64,000 nt of DNA from Salinisphaera orenii subsp. orenii MK-B5. Its GTDB lineage: Bacteria; Pseudomonadota; Gammaproteobacteria; Nevskiales; Salinisphaeraceae. Of the stretch, positions 9,030 to 19,328 are shown in pieces. The notes below the pieces were generated by a model. It did no database searches. It had not been told where the DNA came from and was given only the letters and a program-made list of their open reading frames with translations. Location of the stretch: NCBI RefSeq assembly GCF_003788635.1, contig NZ_AYKH01000023.1:150677-214676 (forward strand), written 5' to 3'. How positions within the stretch are numbered: the first letter of the stretch is position 1; each line of letters opens with the position of its first letter. A program made the translations under genes and the position numbers.

Positions 9030-10058
9030 ATGGACACCCAAGCACTCGAACAGACCGCCCGGGCGATGATCGCCGACGGCAAGGGGCTGCTCGCCATCGA
9101 CGAGAGCACGCCGACCTGTGGCAAGCGCTTCGCCGACTACGGCATCGACAACACCGAGGATAACCGCCGCGACTATCGGGCGCTGCTGCTGAGCACGCCG
9201 GGCCTCGGCGAGAACGTCAGCGGCGCGATCCTGTACGACGAGACGCTGCGGATGACCACCGCCGACGGCACTCCCTTCGCCCGCATGATGGCCGATCACG
9301 GCATCATTCCCGGCATCAAGGTCGACACGGGCGCCAAAGATCTGGCTGGTCACCCGGGCGAAAAGGTCACCGAAGGCCTGGACGGCCTGCGCGAGCGGCT
9401 GGCCGAATACCACGACATGGGCGCCCGATTCGCCAAGTGGCGGGCGGTCATCACGATCGGCGACGGCCTGCCCAGCCGCGGCTGCTATGCCGCGAACGCC
9501 CACGCACTCGCCCGCTACGCCGCCCTGTGCCAGGAAGCAGGCATCGTGCCGATCGTCGAACCCGAGGTGCTGCTCGACGGCGACCACGACATCGATCGCT
9601 GCTACGCGGTGACGGAGGAGACACTCACGCGTCTGTTCGCGGAACTGCGCGATCAGAACGTGCATCTGCCGGGGCTCATCCTGAAGGCGAGCATGGTGCT
9701 GCCGGGCAAGAACGCCGCCCAGCAGGCCGACATGCGCGAAGTCGCGGCGGCGACGCTGCGCTGTCTCTACGCCACGGTGCCGGCCTCGGTGCCCGGTGTG
9801 GCGTTCCTTTCCGGGGGCCAGAGCAATGAGGACGCCACCGCGCATCTGGACGCGATGAACCGGCTCGACGGCGGCCGCGCGCCCTGGAAGCTGACGTTCT
9901 CCTACGCCCGCGCGCTGCAGCAGCCGGCACTGGATATCTGGCGCGGCGAGGCCGCGAACGTCGACAAGGCCCAGGCCGCCCTGGCCCATCGTGCCCGCTG
10001 CAATCGAGCCGCCGCGCAGGGGCGCTACGATCCGGCGCAGGAGAAGCAGGTCGCCTGA
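9030..10058 (+). CDS. Class I fructose-bisphosphate aldolase
   Basis: This 342-residue Schiff-base aldolase would cleave or form fructose 1,6-bisphosphate and sedoheptulose bisphosphate in the Calvin cycle. It shows the class I signature GKGLLAIDES at residues 18-27 and the active-site Lys in the GLILKASMVLPG segment. The eukaryote-like class I fold is less usual than the class II enzyme (CbbA) of many cbb operons. The start is ATG at 9030 behind AGGAGG. It sits 43 bases after tkt and 60 bases before phosphoribulokinase, so co-transcription is likely. Confidence 0.93.
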   Translation: MDTQALEQTARAMIADGKGLLAIDESTPTCGKRFADYGIDNTEDNRRDYRALLLSTPGLGENVSGAILYDETLRMTTADGTPFARMMADHGIIPGIKVDTGAKDLAGHPGEKVTEGLDGLRERLAEYHDMGARFAKWRAVITIGDGLPSRGCYAANAHALARYAALCQEAGIVPIVEPEVLLDGDHDIDRCYAVTEETLTRLFAELRDQNVHLPGLILKASMVLPGKNAAQQADMREVAAATLRCLYATVPASVPGVAFLSGGQSNEDATAHLDAMNRLDGGRAPWKLTFSYARALQQPALDIWRGEAANVDKAQAALAHRARCNRAAAQGRYDPAQEKQVA

Positions 10059-10118
10059 TCGAGGCCCTACGGGACGTCAACGCGCGATCGCGCGACTGCA
10101 GCAATCGGGAGACACACG

Positions 10119-11000
10119 ATGTCGATCAAGCATCCGGTGTTCGCGGTGACCGGTTCGTCCGGCGCCGGCACATCGACCGTTCGCGAGGCGATGGAGCACA
10201 TCTTCCGCCGCGACGGGTTCAAGGCCGCCACGGTGGAGGGCGACTGCTTCCACAAGTACGAACGCATGGAGATGAAGCGCCAGGTCAAGCTGGCCGAGGA
10301 GGAGGGCCGCCACTTCAGCCATTTCGGCCCGGAAGCCAACCACTTCGACAAGCTGGAGGCGCTGTTCCGCGAGCACGGCGAGAGCGGCGGCGGCAAGCGC
10401 CGCCACTACCTGCACAACGCGGAGGAGGCAAAGGCCTGGGACCAGGAGCCCGGCACCTTCACCCCCTGGGAGGAGGTGCCCCAGGACTGCGATCTGCTGT
10501 TCTACGAAGGCCTGCATGGCGGCGTGACCACCGACGAGGTGGATGTCGCCCGCCATGTGGATCTGCTCGTGGGCGTGGTGCCGATCATCAACCTCGAGTG
10601 GATCCAGAAGCTGCACCGCGACAAGCTCGCTCGCGGCTACAGCACCGAGGCGGTCATGGACGTGATCCTGCGGCGCATGCACGACTACGTGCATTACATC
10701 ACGCCGCAGTTCTCGCGCACGCACATCAACTTTCAGCGCGTGCCGACGGTGGATACCTCCAATCCGTTCATCAGCCGCTGGATTCCGAGCCTCGACGAAA
10801 GCCTCATCGTGATCCGCTTCCGCGATCCCAAGAAGATCAACGTCGACTTCCAGTATCTGCAGTCGATGATCCATGACTCGTTCATGTCCCGCCGCAACAC
10901 GCTCGTGGTGCCCGGCGGCAAGATGAGCTTCGCGATGGAGATCATCATGCAGCCGCTGATCGAGTCGATGGTCACGACCGGGGTCGTGCGCTATCGCTGA
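10119..11000 (+). CDS. cbbP: Phosphoribulokinase
   Basis: This 293-residue kinase makes ribulose 1,5-bisphosphate from ribulose 5-phosphate and ATP, the step that feeds RuBisCO. The N-terminal P-loop reads GSSGAGTST (residues 12-20). The length and the HFGPEANHFDKLE region fit the proteobacterial octameric type. It is the last gene of the tkt operon and ends ten bases before the 3' end of the convergent cbbR. The start at 10119 follows a GGGAGA sequence. Confidence 0.95.
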   Translation: MSIKHPVFAVTGSSGAGTSTVREAMEHIFRRDGFKAATVEGDCFHKYERMEMKRQVKLAEEEGRHFSHFGPEANHFDKLEALFREHGESGGGKRRHYLHNAEEAKAWDQEPGTFTPWEEVPQDCDLLFYEGLHGGVTTDEVDVARHVDLLVGVVPIINLEWIQKLHRDKLARGYSTEAVMDVILRRMHDYVHYITPQFSRTHINFQRVPTVDTSNPFISRWIPSLDESLIVIRFRDPKKINVDFQYLQSMIHDSFMSRRNTLVVPGGKMSFAMEIIMQPLIESMVTTGVVRYR

Positions 11001-11009
11001 GACACGGCC

Positions 11010-11948
11010 CTACGGATGACCGGTCACGAGGCCGGCGGCCTTTGCGGCCGTCGGCCAGACCGTGTCCGCGTGGTCGGCCAGAAAGGCCCGGAATGCCTCG
11101 GCTGCCGGCGACAGGCGCTTGCCGTCCCGATGCACCATGTACCAGTGGCGCACGATCGGGAAATGCGCCACATCCAGTATCTGGAGCCGGTTTGCGTAGA
11201 GATCCAGCTCCAGCGTATGCGCCGAAACCAGCCCCAGGCCCAGTCCGGCACTGACGGCCTGCTTGATCGCCTCGTTGCTGGTCATGACCATGGCGGGCTG
11301 GAATTCGACCTGGTGACGGCGGGCGAAGCGTGTCATCGCCGCCCGGGTGCCGGAGCCCTCCTCGCGCACCACGAACCGCTCGGCCGCCAGCGCCTTGAGC
11401 GGGATCCGCTTCCGGTCCTCCAGCGGATGACCGATGGGCGCGATCACCACCAGCGGGTTCTCCATGAAGGCCTCGCCCACCAGCCCCTGGTCGGCCGGCG
11501 GTTCGCCCATCACGACCAGATCGATGCGATTGTCCTGGAGCAGCTTGAGCAGCGCCTGCCGGTTGGTCACCGACAGGTTGATCGCGACCTCCGGATACTC
11601 GCGGTGGAAGGCCGCGATCAGATGGGTGATGAAATAGTTGGCCGTGGTGGCCACGGCGACGTAGAGGCTGCCCTTCGACACCCCCTTGAGTCGCGCCACG
11701 ACGTCGCCGATCTCGTCGATCTGGGCGGCGATCGTGCGCGCGTAGCGCAGGATCTCCTCGCCCGCCGTGGTCAGGTAGATCTGCTTGCCGAACTGCTCGA
11801 ACAGCGCCAGACCCACCGCTTCCTCGAGACTCTTGACCTGGATCGAGACCGCCGGCTGCGTCAGATGCATCTCCTCCGCCGCCCGCGTGTAGCTCGCGTG
11901 CCGGGCCACGGCCTCGAAAACCTTGAGTTGGCGGAGGGTTATGTTCAT
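11010..11948 (-). CDS. cbbR: LysR-type activator of Calvin cycle genes, CbbR
   Basis: This 312-residue regulator has an N-terminal winged helix (MNITLRQLKVFEAVARHASY, then the TRAAEEMHLTQPAVS recognition helix, residues about 20-35). A LysR substrate-binding domain with GLGLGLVSAHT follows. It is transcribed divergently from cbbLS, the standard location of CbbR, and lies between the two cbb units. The 171-base gap to cbbL carries an AT-rich element resembling that before tkt. It is expected to activate both units in response to metabolites of the cycle. Confidence 0.92.
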   Translation of the reverse strand: MNITLRQLKVFEAVARHASYTRAAEEMHLTQPAVSIQVKSLEEAVGLALFEQFGKQIYLTTAGEEILRYARTIAAQIDEIGDVVARLKGVSKGSLYVAVATTANYFITHLIAAFHREYPEVAINLSVTNRQALLKLLQDNRIDLVVMGEPPADQGLVGEAFMENPLVVIAPIGHPLEDRKRIPLKALAAERFVVREEGSGTRAAMTRFARRHQVEFQPAMVMTSNEAIKQAVSAGLGLGLVSAHTLELDLYANRLQILDVAHFPIVRHWYMVHRDGKRLSPAAEAFRAFLADHADTVWPTAAKAAGLVTGHP

Positions 11949-12003
11949 TCAACGCACCGAATCGGGGGACTTGCGAGGCGGCGTTACCGGGTCAACGCAT
12001 CGC

Positions 12004-12053
12004 CTCATATTTTCTTATCCAAACAATAATAACTATTTACTTTTATTTATCAA
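12004..12053 (+). promoter_or_regulatory. AT-rich CbbR-like element between cbbR and cbbL
   Basis: This block has TTCTTATCC at 12012-12020, AATAATAA at 12025-12032 and ATTTACTTTTATTTATCAA at 12035-12053. The first and last elements recur before tkt (9 of 9 and 17 of 19 bases), with spacing six bases longer here. It lies roughly midway between the divergent cbbR and cbbL starts. The TTA/TAA repeats and location fit a CbbR operator controlling both directions. Confidence 0.6.
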
Positions 12054-12071
12054 TGACCGGTTCTAGTCTGA

Positions 12072-13571
<1,500 letters not shown>

Positions 13572-13597
13572 GACGCGATCGAATCAGGAGACACGCC

Positions 13598-14014
13598 ATG
13601 CGTATTACCCAGGGCACCTTTTCCTTCCTGCCGGATCTCACCGACGAGCAGATCAAGAGGCAGGTCAAATACTGTCTCGACAACGGCTGGGCCGTGAGCC
13701 TCGAGTACACCGACGACCCGCATCCCCGCAACACCTACTGGGAGATGTACGGACAGCCAATGTTCGACCTGCGAGACCCCGCCGGGCTGATGATGGATCT
13801 GGAGGAGTGCCGCAAGACCTATCCGAAGCACTACATCCGGGTCACCGCGTTCGACAGCACGCACCAGTGGGAGACCCCGCGGCTGTCGTTCATCGTCAAC
13901 CGTCCGCCCGAGGAGCCGGGCTTCCGTCTGAAGCGTCAGGAGCAGGAGGGCCGCAAGGTCCGCTACACCATCGACAGCTACGCCAGCGATCAGCCGGAGG
14001 GTCAGCGGTACTGA
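13598..14014 (+). CDS. cbbS: RuBisCO small subunit, red type
   Basis: The 138-residue product begins [19 protein letters not shown], typical of red-type small subunits. It has the extended C-terminus (residues about 110-138, ending DQPEGQRY) that forms the beta-hairpin barrel of this class. It starts 26 bases after cbbL behind CAGGAGA. Together with CbbL it forms the L8S8 enzyme. A longer open frame extends upstream through cbbL but has no ribosome-binding support. Confidence 0.95.
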   Translation: MRITQGTFSFLPDLTDEQIKRQVKYCLDNGWAVSLEYTDDPHPRNTYWEMYGQPMFDLRDPAGLMMDLEECRKTYPKHYIRVTAFDSTHQWETPRLSFIVNRPPEEPGFRLKRQEQEGRKVRYTIDSYASDQPEGQRY

Positions 14015-14058
14015 GTCGCCGCTGACGGGGTGGACCACGGATACAACAGGAGACGGTG

Positions 14059-15003
14059 ATGAGTGTTGCCGACAAGCCGGACGAGACCCGGGCGGACGAG
14101 AAGACGCTGGATGCCGATGCGAAGGTGGATCTGGATGCGGTCTTCGAGGAGTCCCGCATTCAGGAGGTCTTCGATCAGCTCGACCACGATCTCGTCGGGC
14201 TCAAGCCGGTCAAGACCCGCATTCGCGAGATCGCCGCCCTGCTGCTGGTCGACCATGTCCGACGCCAGTTCGATCTGGCGTCGGACAGCCCCACCCTGCA
14301 CATGTGCTTCACCGGCAACCCGGGGACCGGCAAGACCACCGTCGCCGAGCGCATGGCCGACATCCTGCACAAGCTGGACTACATCCGCGAGGGGCATCTG
14401 GTCTCGGTCACCCGCGACGATCTCGTGGGCCGGTACATCGGCCACACCGCGCCCAAGACCAAGGAGGTGATCAAGCGCGCGATGGGCGGCGTACTGTTCA
14501 TCGACGAGGCCTACTATCTCTATCGGCCCGAGAACGAGCGCGATTACGGCCAGGAGTCCATCGAGATCCTGCTGCAGGTCATGGAGAACAACCGCGACGA
14601 CCTCGTGGTGATCCTGGCCGGCTACAAGGACCGCATGGATCGCTTCTTCGAATCCAATCCGGGATTCCGCTCGCGCATCGCCCACCACATCGACTTCCCC
14701 GACTATCGGGCCGACGAGCTCGAGTCGATCGGCGAGCTGATGATGAACGAGGAGAACTACCACTTCAGCGACGACGCCCGGCAGGCGTTCTCCGAGTACA
14801 TCGAGCGCCGCATGCGCCAGCCCCACTTCGCCAACGCCCGATCGATCCGCAACGCGCTGGATCGCATGCGCCTGCGTCAGGCCAAGCGCCTGTTCGAGGC
14901 CCGCGGCTCGATCACCAAGTCCGACCTGATCACCATCCAGGCCGACGACGTGCGCGCCAGCCGGGTGTTCGACGAACCGCTCGACGACGAGGCCGGGGCA
15001 TGA
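14059..15003 (+). CDS. cbbX: Red-type RuBisCO activase CbbX (AAA+)
   Basis: This 314-residue AAA+ ATPase remodels inhibited red-type RuBisCO by pulling on the large-subunit C-terminus. Walker A is GNPGTGKT (residues 86-93), Walker B is VLFIDE (D149, E150), and the pore loop YIGHTAPKT lies at 126-134. ATG at 14059 is chosen behind AGGAGA; a GTG immediately before it would add one residue. It is the usual third gene after cbbLS and overlaps rpe by four bases. Confidence 0.95.
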   Translation: MSVADKPDETRADEKTLDADAKVDLDAVFEESRIQEVFDQLDHDLVGLKPVKTRIREIAALLLVDHVRRQFDLASDSPTLHMCFTGNPGTGKTTVAERMADILHKLDYIREGHLVSVTRDDLVGRYIGHTAPKTKEVIKRAMGGVLFIDEAYYLYRPENERDYGQESIEILLQVMENNRDDLVVILAGYKDRMDRFFESNPGFRSRIAHHIDFPDYRADELESIGELMMNEENYHFSDDARQAFSEYIERRMRQPHFANARSIRNALDRMRLRQAKRLFEARGSITKSDLITIQADDVRASRVFDEPLDDEAGA

Positions 15004-15677
15004 GCGCCCGCGATCTCATCATCGCGCCGTCGATCCTCTCGGCGGACTTCGCCCACCTGGGCGACGAGGTCGACGCGGTGCTCGCCGCCGGCGCCGACTG
15101 GATCCACGTGGACGTCATGGACGGGCATTTCGTGCCCAACATCACGATCGGGCCGCTGATCGTCGAGGCGCTGCGCCGGCACGGCGACGCCACGCTGGAC
15201 ACGCATCTGATGATCGCACCGGCCGACCCATATCTGGAGGCCTTCGCCAAGGCCGGTGCGGACATCCTCTCGGTGCAGGCCGAAGCCGGACCGCATCTGC
15301 ACCGTTCGCTGCAGAACGTGCGCAACCTCGGCGTTCGCGCGGGCGTCGTGCTCAACCCAGCGACGCCGGTCGAGGCGGTGGCCCACGTGATCGACGACGT
15401 CGACCTGATTCTCGTGATGTCCGTCAATCCGGGTTTCGGCGGCCAGACATTCATTGGCTCGGTACTGCCGAAGATCGAACGCCTGCGGGCCATGATCGGC
15501 GAGCGTGACATCCGGCTCGAGGTCGACGGCGGTGTGACCGCGGACAACGCCGGCGACATCGTGGCCGCCGGCGCCGACACGCTCGTCGCCGGCTCCGCGG
15601 TGTTCCGCGGCGGTCCCGCGGCCTACGCCGACAACATCCGCGCCATCCGGGCGGCCGGCGAGGCCGCCCTGGCCTGA
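15000..15677 (+). CDS. rpe: Ribulose-phosphate 3-epimerase
   Basis: This 225-residue TIM-barrel enzyme interconverts ribulose 5-phosphate and xylulose 5-phosphate, supplying substrate for phosphoribulokinase. Signature segments include [32 protein letters not shown] and EVDGGV. The ATG overlaps the cbbX stop (ATGA), so the two are translationally coupled. It ends the cbb operon. Confidence 0.95.
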   Translation: MSARDLIIAPSILSADFAHLGDEVDAVLAAGADWIHVDVMDGHFVPNITIGPLIVEALRRHGDATLDTHLMIAPADPYLEAFAKAGADILSVQAEAGPHLHRSLQNVRNLGVRAGVVLNPATPVEAVAHVIDDVDLILVMSVNPGFGGQTFIGSVLPKIERLRAMIGERDIRLEVDGGVTADNAGDIVAAGADTLVAGSAVFRGGPAAYADNIRAIRAAGEAALA

Positions 15678-15888
15678 CCCGGCGTTCGACGCGGCTGTCG
15701 CGGGCGCGCGGCACTCGCCCGACCGCCGCCACGTGCCGAGCGAACCGGCGCGTCGACGCACGCTGCCAGAACGATCGGACGATCCTGCGTTTTCGGATCG
15801 TTGCCGCCGTCATCCCGACGTCGCGACCGCCGCTGCCGATGCCGACGTCTTGGCAGCATGCGATCGCGCGGGTAACGTCTCGCCCATC

Positions 15889-16917
15889 ATGATTGAAACC
15901 GCCGCCCACACGATCGCCGCCACGGCGGATCGCGACGACGACCCGGCCGCTGCCGCCGCGGACTGGCCCGCATGGCCGACCTACGGCCTGGTCGAGGATC
16001 TCCTGCCGGTGCTAATGCGCTGGCGCAACGCCGGACGGCGCGCGGCGCTGGCCACGCTCGTGACGATCGAGGGCTCGTCGCCGCGGCCGCTGGGCAGCGA
16101 GATGGCCGTCAGCGATCACGGCGAGGTCGCCGGCTATGTCTCCGGCGGCTGTGTCGAAGGCGCCGTCGCCGCCCATGCGGCCGGCGTGCTCGCCGGCGGT
16201 CCGCCGGTGATGCTCGACTACGGCGCCGGCAGCCCGGTGCTCGACGTGCAGCTGACCTGCGGCGGCCGCATCGGCATATTCGTGCGCGCGCTGTCCGATC
16301 TCGACACGTATGTGGACACGCTGCATGCCGCGCGTCGGGCGCGTCGTGCGATCGAGGTCACCGTCGATCTGGACGACGGCCGCCATCTGTTCGACACCGC
16401 GCTGCCGCCGGGGCGGCACGGATTCCGCAGACAGCATCTGCCGCCGCCCCGGCTGGTCGTCGCCGGCGGCGACCCGGTCACGCTGGCGTTGTGCCAGCTT
16501 GCGCCCACCTTCGGCTTCGAGACGATCCTGCTGCGGCCCTACGGCCCGAGCTGCGCCCCGCCCGGCACGACGCTGACGCACTATGACACCCGACCGCTGG
16601 CGCGGGCACTGTCCGAGTTGCATCTGGATGCGCATACCGCCGTCTACACGCTGACCCACGATCTCGATGACGACGACCGCGTGCTCGCGCATGCTCTGGC
16701 CTCGCCGGCGTTCGCCATCGGTGCGCTCGGCAGCCGGCGCAAGACCCGTGAACGGGCCGCTCGTCTGCGCGATGCCGGGTTCGACGCCGCGGCCATCGAT
16801 CGGCTCAACAGCCCGGCCGGACTGGACATCGACGCCCGGCAGCCCCGGGAGATCGCACTCTCGGTGCTCGCCGAACTCACCACGCACCGGCCGCACGCAG
16901 ACGCCGGCACCTGTTGA
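15889..16917 (+). CDS. XdhC/CoxI-family molybdenum cofactor insertion protein
   Basis: The 342-residue product has an N-terminal XdhC domain with SGGCVEGAV and the CGG segment, followed by a Rossmann-like domain ending in GALGSRRK. XdhC and PaoD proteins bind the molybdenum cofactor and load it into xanthine dehydrogenase-family enzymes, often after sulfuration. The start is uncertain: ATG at 15889 begins 52 codons inside a longer GTG-initiated frame and lacks a strong site. It is coupled to the next gene and lies upstream of paoABC, so it probably matures that enzyme, and perhaps the second molybdoenzyme at 34788-38173. Confidence 0.82.
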   Translation: MIETAAHTIAATADRDDDPAAAAADWPAWPTYGLVEDLLPVLMRWRNAGRRAALATLVTIEGSSPRPLGSEMAVSDHGEVAGYVSGGCVEGAVAAHAAGVLAGGPPVMLDYGAGSPVLDVQLTCGGRIGIFVRALSDLDTYVDTLHAARRARRAIEVTVDLDDGRHLFDTALPPGRHGFRRQHLPPPRLVVAGGDPVTLALCQLAPTFGFETILLRPYGPSCAPPGTTLTHYDTRPLARALSELHLDAHTAVYTLTHDLDDDDRVLAHALASPAFAIGALGSRRKTRERAARLRDAGFDAAAIDRLNSPAGLDIDARQPREIALSVLAELTTHRPHADAGTC

Positions 16918-17537
16918 CCGCGGCGATCGTGCTGGCGGCCGGCCGCTCGCAGCGCTACGGCCGCGCCAACAAACTGCTGGAAGCGACGCCCGACGGGCCG
17001 TTGATCGGCCATGTCCTCGACGTCCTGGCCGCCGCCCCGGTACGTCCCATCGTGGTGGTGGTCGGCGCCGATGGTCGGCGTGTGGCCCGAATCGCGCGCC
17101 GGCACGTCGCGCATTCGGGGCGGCTGCGCGTCGTGTCGAACGCGGCCTACCGCGAGGGCATGGCGTCGTCGCTGCGGGCGGGTCTATCGGCACTGCCGCC
17201 GCACTGCGGTGGCGCCCTGGTCTGTCTCGCGGACACGCCCGGCCTGGATCGGCGGCTGATCCGGCGTCTGCTGGCCCACCGCCGCCCCGGCGTGGATGTC
17301 GCGCGCCCCCAGCATGGCGGCGTGCCGGGCCATCCGGTCTATCTGTCGCAGCGTCTGATTACCGATTTAACGGATCTCGCGGGCGATCGGGGGGCGCAGC
17401 CGATCATTCGACGGGTCCCCGCGCATCGCCGGCGGACATTCGAAGCCGGCATCGAGGCCGTACGGGATATCGACACGCCCGGGGCGCTGCGCCGATTCGT
17501 TTCGGCGTCACGGCGCGGTCACAAATCGTCACGATAG
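16914..17537 (+). CDS. mocA: MocA-like molybdenum cofactor nucleotidyltransferase
   Basis: This 207-residue protein carries the nucleotidyltransferase start motif LAAGRSQRYGRANKLLE (residues 7-23) and a metal-binding LADTPGLD segment. MocA adds CMP to the molybdopterin cofactor to give the cytosine dinucleotide form used by xanthine oxidase-family enzymes such as PaoABC. The start is a TTG that overlaps the stop of the preceding gene (TTGA). The distinction between MocA and MobA rests on context rather than on a residue test. Confidence 0.78.
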   Translation: MTAAIVLAAGRSQRYGRANKLLEATPDGPLIGHVLDVLAAAPVRPIVVVVGADGRRVARIARRHVAHSGRLRVVSNAAYREGMASSLRAGLSALPPHCGGALVCLADTPGLDRRLIRRLLAHRRPGVDVARPQHGGVPGHPVYLSQRLITDLTDLAGDRGAQPIIRRVPAHRRRTFEAGIEAVRDIDTPGALRRFVSASRRGHKSSR

Positions 17538-17650
17538 TCAAAGCCAAAACAAAGCGCGCCGGCGATCGTATAGGCTATTCATACAGCGCGGCGACAACGC
17601 GCGTTCCACCGAGTGACGCATCGGTCGCAGGCCGATCAACGGAGAAAACG

Positions 17651-18322
17651 ATGGCAGACGATAACGACAGTCGCGGCCGGGGGGCCGATCGCCCCGAACG
17701 CGACGAGTTGACGCACTCCCCCTCCCGTCGGCGCTTCATGAAGAGCGTCGGAATGTCGAGTCTGGCCGCGGCGACCACCGGCGCCGGCCTGGGGAACGCC
17801 TGGGCCGACGAGGGCGCGTCCGAGACCGAGGCCGCCGACGCCCCGGCTGAAGGCACCACCCGCGTGTCGTTCAAGATCAACGGCCAGGCCAAGCAGATCG
17901 ACGTCGCACCGAACGTGATCCTGCTGGACGCGATCCGGGACGAGCTGCAGCTGACCGGTACCAAGAAGGGCTGCGACCACGGCCAGTGCGGTGCCTGCAA
18001 CGTGCAGGTCAACGGCACCGTCATCAATTCCTGCCTGAGCCTGGCGGTCATGCATGAGGGCGACGACATCACCACGGTCGAGGGCCTGTCCCGTAACGAC
18101 GGCGAGTTGGGGCCGCTCCAGCAGGCCTTTCTCGAGCACGACGCCTATCAGTGCGGCTACTGCACCTCCGGTCAGATGATGACCGCCGACTATGTGCTCA
18201 AGAGCAAGCACATCGGCAGCGACGATGCCGCGGTGCGCGAAGCCATGAGCGGCAACATCTGCCGCTGCGGCGCCTATAAGAACATCCTGTCGGCGGTGCA
18301 GTCGGCCCGCGGCAAGGTCTAG
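17651..18322 (+). CDS. paoA: Periplasmic aldehyde oxidoreductase, 2Fe-2S subunit
   Basis: The 223-residue subunit carries two 2Fe-2S clusters: a ferredoxin-type one with C108, C113, C116 and C128, and a helical one with C168, C171, C204 and C206. A twin-arginine signal (SRRRFMKS, residues 25-32) precedes a hydrophobic stretch, so the folded heterotrimer is exported by Tat. As in E. coli PaoABC, the signal is on this subunit. ATG at 17651 follows GGAG. The complex would oxidise a broad range of aldehydes to acids in the periplasm. Confidence 0.93.
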   Translation: MADDNDSRGRGADRPERDELTHSPSRRRFMKSVGMSSLAAATTGAGLGNAWADEGASETEAADAPAEGTTRVSFKINGQAKQIDVAPNVILLDAIRDELQLTGTKKGCDHGQCGACNVQVNGTVINSCLSLAVMHEGDDITTVEGLSRNDGELGPLQQAFLEHDAYQCGYCTSGQMMTADYVLKSKHIGSDDAAVREAMSGNICRCGAYKNILSAVQSARGKV

Positions 18323-18331
18323 GAGCAGGAC

Positions 18332-19312
18332 ATGCGAAATTTTGCCTACCAACGCGCGGGCAGTGTGGACGCGGCGGTGGCCGCCCATAGCGGTCAATCG
18401 TCGTCCTTCGTGGCCGGCGGTACCACCCTGCTCGATCTCGTCAAGCTCGACGTCATGCAGCCGGAACGGATCGTCGACGTGCGATCGTTACCGCTCTACG
18501 ACGTCGAAAGACTCGACGACGGCCGGCTCAAGGTCGGCGCGATGGTGACCAACACCGATCTCGCCCATCACCCGATCGTGACCGAAAACTATCGCGTGCT
18601 CTCCGAAGCCCTGCTGGCGGGCGCATCCACGTCGCTGCGCAACAAGGCGACCACCGGCGGCAACGTCATGCAGCGGGTGCGCTGCCCGTACTTCCGCGAC
18701 GGCGTCTCGGCCTGCAACAAGCGCGAACCGGGCTCGGGCTGTGCCGCGATCGGCGGCCTCAACCGCAGCGTGCACGCCGTGCTCGGCACCAGCGACCAGT
18801 GCATTGCCAGTCATCCCTCGGACATGTGCGTGGCCATGGCCGCGATCGGCGCGACCGTGCTCGTATCGGGTCCGAACGGCGAGCGCGAGATCGATTTCCT
18901 CGATTTCCATCTGCTGCCGGGCGATTCGCCGGACAAGGAGCATGCGCTCGAAGCCGACGAGCTGATCACGCACGTCGTACTGGACGCGCCGATGGAGGGC
19001 AATCGCTCGCACTATCTCAAGCTGCGCGACCGGGCGTCGTATCAGTTCGCCCTGGCCTCGAGCGGTGTGGTCATCGCAACAGAAGGCGGCACGATCCGCG
19101 ACGCGCGCATTGCGCTCGGCGGCGTGGGCACCAAGCCCTGGCGCGCGACCGAGGCCGAGCAATCGCTGATCGGCAAACCTGCCAACGAAGCCAGCTTTCA
19201 ACACGCCGCCGAGCTCGCCTTCAAAGAGGCGACCGCCTATGAACACAACGCGTTCAAGATCCCGCTCGGTCAGCAGGCGATCGTACGCAGCCTGACCACG
19301 GTCACGGCCTGA
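18332..19312 (+). CDS. paoB: Periplasmic aldehyde oxidoreductase, FAD subunit
   Basis: This 326-residue FAD-binding subunit belongs to the CO dehydrogenase/xanthine dehydrogenase medium-subunit family. FAD-binding segments VAGGTTLLD and ATTGGNV are visible. Between them and the C-terminal domain, Cys residues in CPYFRDGVSAC, GSGC and DQC match the extra 4Fe-4S cluster typical of PaoB. It starts nine bases after paoA and ends 16 before paoC. Confidence 0.92.
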   Translation: MRNFAYQRAGSVDAAVAAHSGQSSSFVAGGTTLLDLVKLDVMQPERIVDVRSLPLYDVERLDDGRLKVGAMVTNTDLAHHPIVTENYRVLSEALLAGASTSLRNKATTGGNVMQRVRCPYFRDGVSACNKREPGSGCAAIGGLNRSVHAVLGTSDQCIASHPSDMCVAMAAIGATVLVSGPNGEREIDFLDFHLLPGDSPDKEHALEADELITHVVLDAPMEGNRSHYLKLRDRASYQFALASSGVVIATEGGTIRDARIALGGVGTKPWRATEAEQSLIGKPANEASFQHAAELAFKEATAYEHNAFKIPLGQQAIVRSLTTVTA

Positions 19313-19328
19313 GCGAAGGAGTCAGTAC

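Noticed and set aside
6878..9124. 748-residue minus-strand frame opposite transketolase
   Set aside because: Shadow of tkt; composition is typical of antisense frames in GC-rich DNA.
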